DNA from: Oegoconia quadripuncta
Taxonomy: Eukaryota; Arthropoda; Insecta; Lepidoptera; Autostichidae
Direction: 5' to 3'
NCBI GenBank assembly: GCA_949316235.1
Contig: OX438750.1
Location: 310,001-374,000 of the forward strand
DNA length: 64,000 nucleotides
In this document: positions 59,290 to 64,000 of the stretch, piece after piece
Position numbering within the stretch: position 1 is the first letter of the stretch
Layout of the letters: every line of letters begins with the position of its first letter
Notes under the pieces: model-generated
What the model saw: the letters and a program-made list of their open reading frames with translations, nothing else
Databases searched by the model: none
What the model was told of the DNA's origin: nothing
Program-made: the position numbers and the translations under genes

Positions 59290-60060
59290 AAAGGAGAGAA
59301 TTCTAACTCTACCATCTATATTATATACTGGAAACTGCCATGTTTGTCAGACAACACATCGATTTCTTTGAGCATGTTAAAAGTGACCGCCGGAAAACTA
59401 AACTGGTCCTTCCAACAGCCAGATTGGAGATGTTCAGGAATAGCGCACTGTATAGATGCATTCTCGTCTACAATAAAATACCGGACTCTCATAAAATTGA
59501 AGAAAATGATAATATCTTTAAACATAAGCTTAAGGCTTTCTTAATTGGTAAATCTTATTGCAGCATAGATGAATTCGTTAATGATAAAAACTTCGAACTG
59601 GTGTAATAGTAAATATGAATGATATGACAAAGATAATGACAGTGTTATTCTCAAATTAACTAAATATAAAATTGCATACATACAAATAGACACATAGAGG
59701 AAAGTTACCTACGCATGATATAATCAATTTAATTGACATTCCAAAATGGATTTATGCACGACATTATTAATATTATTATTGACATCTTATTAAATTCGTT
59801 GAAATAGGATAGGGTGTACTTTTTAATTTGTAATTTTTTGTTTATTGTTGATTGACTGTGGAATTGGAGCACTTTCTTTAAGCTTCCAACATACATATGT
59901 AGCTTCATAAAAATTATAACTATTGGTAATTGAAACGACATTAATAACATAAATATCCCTTTCCTCCATATTGCCATGCCTGACAAGGTACATGTGTATG
60001 TTAGTATTTATCTATGTATTGCAACTATGACATGTATAATGCAATAAATATATGAATGAA
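59290..60060 (+). pseudogene. LINE reverse transcriptase C-terminus and 3' UTR
   Basis: An 88-codon frame (59340-59606) reads EMFRNSALYRCILVYNKIPD then FKHKLKAFLIGKSYCSIDEF. 'YN.IP....I......FK..L...L..K..YS..EF' is a common C-terminus of non-LTR reverse transcriptases. About 450 bases of 3' UTR follow, ending 'gcaataaatatatgaatgaa'. The catalytic region is missing. Not LINE-H, -J or -T. Confidence 0.6.
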
Positions 60061-60069
60061 TGAATAATT

Positions 60070-60235
60070 CCGCTATCGCTCATCACTAACTAGTCAGCCT
60101 AGTTTATATAGTGATAGCTTTCTCTCTCTACGTTAGTGCTTAGGCTTGTTTTAGACGTCTTAGCCTGTTCAGTGAAGATTAAGTAATTAAGCTGGAGAGG
60201 CAAGTGATACACCTCCGGGGCAGAAGGCGAATCCT
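60070..60235. other. Unassigned DNA
   Basis: No recognised content. Confidence 0.3.
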
Positions 60236-60237
60236 CC

Positions 60238-61010
60238 CATAGGGTTACCAGATGGTTATCATCCATCTGGATTCTAACATCGAAAACGCTGGTAAAATAC
60301 GGGTATTTTACGGTCATTTATATAAATTACGGTAAAATTACCGGCGACTTATGACGTTTTAAATTTTAATTTGTTTTAAATTTATATTACTAATTAATAT
60401 TAATGTTATTAATTAATAATGTAATAGCGCCAATTTTTTTGTAATTATATTGTAATTTAATTAAAACATTACGCATTCAATTTTAACGGTAACCATTGTC
60501 AGTAACATAATAAGAATCTTTAATTGGCATAAGTTTGGTATTAGTTTTCTGTATAAGAATTTGTAATAATGCTGTTGATTCCATGTAAATAAATAAAATA
60601 TTATAAATCCCGCGCGCGTATCTTTGCAAAATTATTATGCGACGTTGCCTATTAACACAGTCCGTCATATTATGCGACATATGCGCTCTTGCCGTTTCTC
60701 TGTTGGTGGGCGACTGAGCAACCGGCGATTAGTTGACTTGGTTTTCTCTGGCAGACTACACGCGCATGAGTAATATAATGTTTGTTCGAAAACTACCTTG
60801 GTTTTAAAAATTATAGCACGAAATCTTAGCGCCATCTGTTGCATGGACCCGGAAATTGTATGAACTGAAAACACAATGCTGCCCCTTTTCTGCGAGAACG
60901 CGATATTATTTTTAATATAGTTTATGACGCTTTTTACCGAATATTACCAAATTTTACCGCAGAATACCGTATTTTACTGGGGTAATATTACCGCTTTGCA
61001 TCCCTAGTCC
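60238..61010. mobile_element. Probable DNA element with 'acggtaaaattacc' inner repeats
   Basis: 'agggttaccagatgg' at the left and 'gcatcccta' at the right recall element N ends. Near both ends are inverted 'aaatacgggtattttac' / 'ataccgtattttactggg' and 'acggtaaaattaccg' / 'aaattttaccgc' blocks. 60838-60905 is shared with 40780-40850. No transposase frame. Boundaries approximate. Confidence 0.4.
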
Positions 61011-61014
61011 AGAC

Positions 61015-61280
61015 GCCCGGCCAAATTTAAAATCTCGAATTTTTGTATGAATAAAAAATAATAATTAATAAGCTATGATTTTTTGAGACCCTAAATACGG
61101 GCATGTAAATAAATGAATTTTGGGGTCACTTTTGTGGGCCAATTTAGAAACTGTGTACGAACAAAACAAAGCATCTTTGATTTTTTTTTTGACATGAGCA
61201 AACACCAGCTAGTATTTAAACTCAAAAAAGGGAATCTGGTTGAAAACCAGCGCTGAGCAGCGGCTAGTCTCTAACCCACA
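61015..61280. other. Unassigned DNA
   Basis: 'gagcaaacaccagctagta' at 61196 recalls a Helitron end, but no body matches. Confidence 0.3.
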
Positions 61281-61282
61281 TC

Positions 61283-61775
61283 TTTTTTTAAGCACAACGG
61301 GTTAGCACTTGATCACAATCACACCTGATATTAAGTGAAGATAGGCCGAAGTGAAAATTGAAGTGAACTGACCCGGACACCCCATCTTATTTGGGGGATT
61401 GGCTATCTTATCTCTGACAACCGGAACACAACAATGCTTTTAACATTGCTGCTTGGCGGCAGATTTAGATAAGATGGTGGTAGATAGCCAGGCGGACATT
61501 TACAATGCACTACCACCAACTAAACCGAGTACTAAACATGTACCCCGTTGGGCAGCGAAACCGATAGAAAGTGACGATGTGGTCGAAGATGAAGCACGCG
61601 ATCCCAGTAAATGCCTATTCACTCTGCCTATTATAATATAAGTCATAAAGTTATTCATGTAATAGGCTATGTATACGTATACCAAACCGAGTACTAAACA
61701 TGTACCTCGGTGGGAATCGAACCCGCGACCTCCGATTCGTAAACCCTATTGTTGTTCACATTGTTCACAAGTTTA
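61283..61775 (-). mobile_element. SINE-E split by a LINE-T stub
   Basis: 61283-61555 ('agcacaacgggttagcactt', 'ggcggcagatttagataag', 'gccaggcggacatttacaat') and 61680-61775 ('accgagtactaaacatgtac', 'gggaatcgaacccgcgacc'). The interval 61565-61625 carries LINE-T ('agaagatgaagcacg'-like) sequence in reverse. The 'accgagtactaaacatgtac' phrase is present on both sides. Confidence 0.6.
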
Positions 61776-61779
61776 TTGT

Positions 61780-62735
61780 CTCGTGTGTATTTACTAATGT
61801 ACTTACATTACCTAATGTTAAATATATTGCGTAAATAATGTTGTCACAATAAACGATATCTTTTTATTTGTCGTTGTTATTGAAACGTGGGTCACTACGC
61901 ACTTTCAAGAGGGAATGTAAAATGTGGTACTTACATTAACAAAAAACCGCATGCATATGGTCCTTTCGATAAACTTCAGACCTGGCCATGTAACGTGTGC
62001 ATTTTTACATAAATAGTTTCTTGGACAGGTGTTTCTCTGCCAGTATGATTCGGATATGATTTAAATTTGTTAAATTAGTAATAATAATTAGAGAACAATT
62101 AAACTCACTCGCACAATCACACTTAAGTTTTGAAAATTTACCAAATACCTACCTATATGATACCTTCACGTATCTAGCTTTTTATGGTTTATCAGTTGCA
62201 GTTGTTTTTGAGTTGATTTTAGATATAGTTTTTTGTTTTTGTTTACTTTTAGTTAATGTTTAAATTTATTCATAGAGTAACAGTAATTAATTCCTTGGTA
62301 GCAGCAACTACTTTACTTGGGGGGCGGGACTTTACTGAAAATCAGCAAATCTGCTGAGTCCCTACCTTTTCATCAAAGTTTGACCTAATTTATTATCAAT
62401 TAATTACTTGTTAAATTAACTTTGTGGTGAATAAATACCTCTTATTATTTACTTACATATTGCACGATTCGATCCCGCGACCATTGGTATCGATGACAGG
62501 ATCACATTCACTAAATGGTATCTCAATCGTTAAAGCTCTTAGTTGCGTTGCGCTCCTGGTAGCCGCTCGGAGAAAGGGCTAGGCTAGGGCATCAAACCGG
62601 TGTGACCAGTACTAGAGCGAACACCTAGGTGCTGTATACCTACCTACCAATTGTAGTCAAGTTCACGAGCATCTTGCAGTCGGCTCCATAAATAACATTA
62701 CAGGGCAATTTTACAAATTCAATTAAGTTTTTAGG
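61780..62735. other. Unassigned DNA
   Basis: No gene recognised. 62460-62525 holds a diverged reversed tRNA-like head ('gcacgattcgatcccgcga', 'tatcgatgacaggatca'), probably a SINE-C remnant. 62530-62640 is GC-richer but unplaced. Confidence 0.35.
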
Positions 62736-63124
62736 TCCTTACCTATGAAATTGGCGTTTTGTATGAAGAATTTCATTAAGACTGTTTTCTCCATACAAAC
62801 ATATTTGTTTTTTTTTTTTTGGGAACGGCAAATCCAAATTTAGCTAAATGTGTGTATTATCGGATAACGTTAATTTTTAAAAGTAACCGCTTTGTAAAAG
62901 TTTCAGCGATACTAAGAAATGATTATGGGAAGCACATGAAAAGAGCTCTGTTCCAATTTTTTTTATTATGTGATCTAGCCCAGAAATTAAAAAATATTTC
63001 ATGTGAAACCTTGAAATAATATTCCATTTTCCAAATAAAAAACATATTTGGATATAGCTTTGAAAATCGCAGGAATTGGTACATATGATTAACGAAGAAA
63101 AAAAAACTCCAATTTCATAGGTAA
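62736..63124. mobile_element. Element M, complete
   Basis: Terminal inverted repeats: 'ttacctatgaaattggcg' at the left and 'ccaatttcataggtaaa' at the right, with TA at the boundary. 389 bp, with the body shared with 35030-35205 and 41521-41874. Short frames inside (62819-63019, 62877-63194) are by-products. TA ends suggest the Tc1/mariner group. Confidence 0.7.
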
Positions 63125-63580
63125 AGACCCAATATATTACCTTCGTTAATTTCCTTTCACTCATTCGTTCTATATACCCTAACCATCTTAACATGCCTCT
63201 ATCTTACTACGTCATCTTACTCGCCACACCTTTCCCTAATCACACAATTCTTTACAATACAATACAATACAATACATTAGATTAGATTCTATTAAAAATC
63301 TAATTAAAACGCCATCTGACGGCAGATTTGTAAATAATAACCTTGAGACAAAAACTGAAGACGCCGCTAACGACAGTTTGGGTGCTGTTGCTATTAGAAG
63401 GTAATTCGTTTCAGATTTGCCGAGGAATACGTTAGGAAAATTATTTTCTTATGTAAATAGAATAAGTATTAGGTAAATATAATGCGGACAAACTGATAGA
63501 TTTAATTCTCACCCTTTAATCTACTTCAAAGAATAGTCCAGTAAAAATACGCAATTTTTGTGGTGTAACTTATATGTAAC
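63125..63580. other. Unassigned DNA with (AATAC)n
   Basis: 'caatacaatacaatacaata' at 63255-63275 is a LINE-tail-type repeat. No gene. Confidence 0.35.
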
Positions 63581-63584
63581 CTAT

Positions 63585-64000
63585 AAACTTAAAGTTCCTG
63601 ATTTTATGTAAAGGGATAGAGTACCCACCAGTAATAGAATAAAAATGTTTTCTAACAAATCTGTAGCTAGCTCTAGGTATAGTGTAGGTATTTAGTTATA
63701 AAACCCACAATATTAAATTAAAGTTACCAGAACTGATACAGAGAAGATTAGAAGAGGCGAAGAACTCCTAAAACAATTTTTAAAGAAATTAATCAATTGT
63801 GATAATATTTTCCCTTGGTGAAATTTGTAATAAATTTATAGAAGTTCTTGATATTTTTTTTTAAATAGTTACAGGAGTTCTAAGTATATATTCTCCGACC
63901 CAGTGAAATTCATAGTGGTAATTTTAATCTAATAGTCTATGCTTTATTATTAAATTCCTATATTACCTATATCAAAGGCAAGCTACCGATTTGTTACCAA
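63585..64000. mobile_element. Element L, running off the window end
   Basis: Left arm 'gggatagagtacccaccag', 'taatagaataaaaatgttt' and 'caaatctgtagctag'; right arm 'aaaggcaagctaccgatttg' inverted. The centre has 'ccctaaa'-poor AT-rich DNA and 'cttggtgaaatttg'. This empty-site copy reads 'cagtgaaattcatagtggta' where the 5950 copy carries its 1.2-kb insertion. Confidence 0.65.

Overview
This window looks like a repeat-packed intergenic or intronic stretch of an insect nuclear genome, most likely a moth or butterfly (Lepidoptera). The evidence is AT-rich unique DNA, dense tRNA-headed SINEs, 5'-truncated LINE tails, Helitron-like elements with TC...CTAG ends, a D34D mariner, an RTE-type LINE and a Copia element. 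I found no host protein-coding gene, rRNA or functional tRNA gene. Every convincing long reading frame belongs to a mobile element. The species call is inference from repeat style.

Three elements carry long coding regions. (1) A structurally complete Copia LTR retrotransposon (28149-32555, minus): one open gag-pol frame, 140-bp LTRs that differ only at the last base, and a 5-bp target duplication, inserted in an older LINE tail. (2) A complete-looking RTE-type LINE (53833-57405, minus) with an intact 1045-codon endonuclease/reverse transcriptase frame, flanked by a 10-bp duplication inside the 3' tail of another LINE. (3) A mariner (47546-48864, plus) whose transposase is interrupted by a single in-frame stop.

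The rest is a mosaic of short families, labelled here for cross-reference. SINE-A: about 400 bp, two alternative 3' tails. SINE-C, SINE-D, SINE-E, SINE-I: tRNA-like heads. MITE-F: about 310-335 bp, TAA target duplications, rich in CTTGAG motifs, tandem array at 24459-25748. Helitron-K. LINE-J, LINE-H, LINE-T: mostly 3' ends. G and O: LINE 3'-UTR-like pieces. L: long inverted-repeat element. M, N, Q: other DNA-element families. S: unclassified.

Layout: 1-5.4 kb old repeats and unassigned DNA; 5.4-8.9 kb nested DNA elements and SINEs; 9.7-13.6 kb SINE-A copies plus a P-element-like element; 14-21 kb mixed fragments; 21-25.8 kb SINE-A and the MITE-F array; 26-33 kb SINEs and Copia; 33-46 kb deeply nested LINE, Helitron and SINE layers; 46-49 kb an inverted SINE-E pair and mariner; 50-53 kb MITEs; 53-57.4 kb RTE; 58-64 kb further fragments.

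The most unusual items are: a 345-bp non-autonomous element with 44-bp terminal inverted repeats, 8-bp target duplications and a THAP-like first exon ending at a splice donor (10927-11271), which fits an internally deleted P-superfamily transposon; the MITE-F array with two apparently identical 334-bp units; a SINE family whose shared body carries two unrelated tails; and a 33-bp perfect palindrome flanked by an 8-bp duplication at the centre of a MITE (45809-45841).
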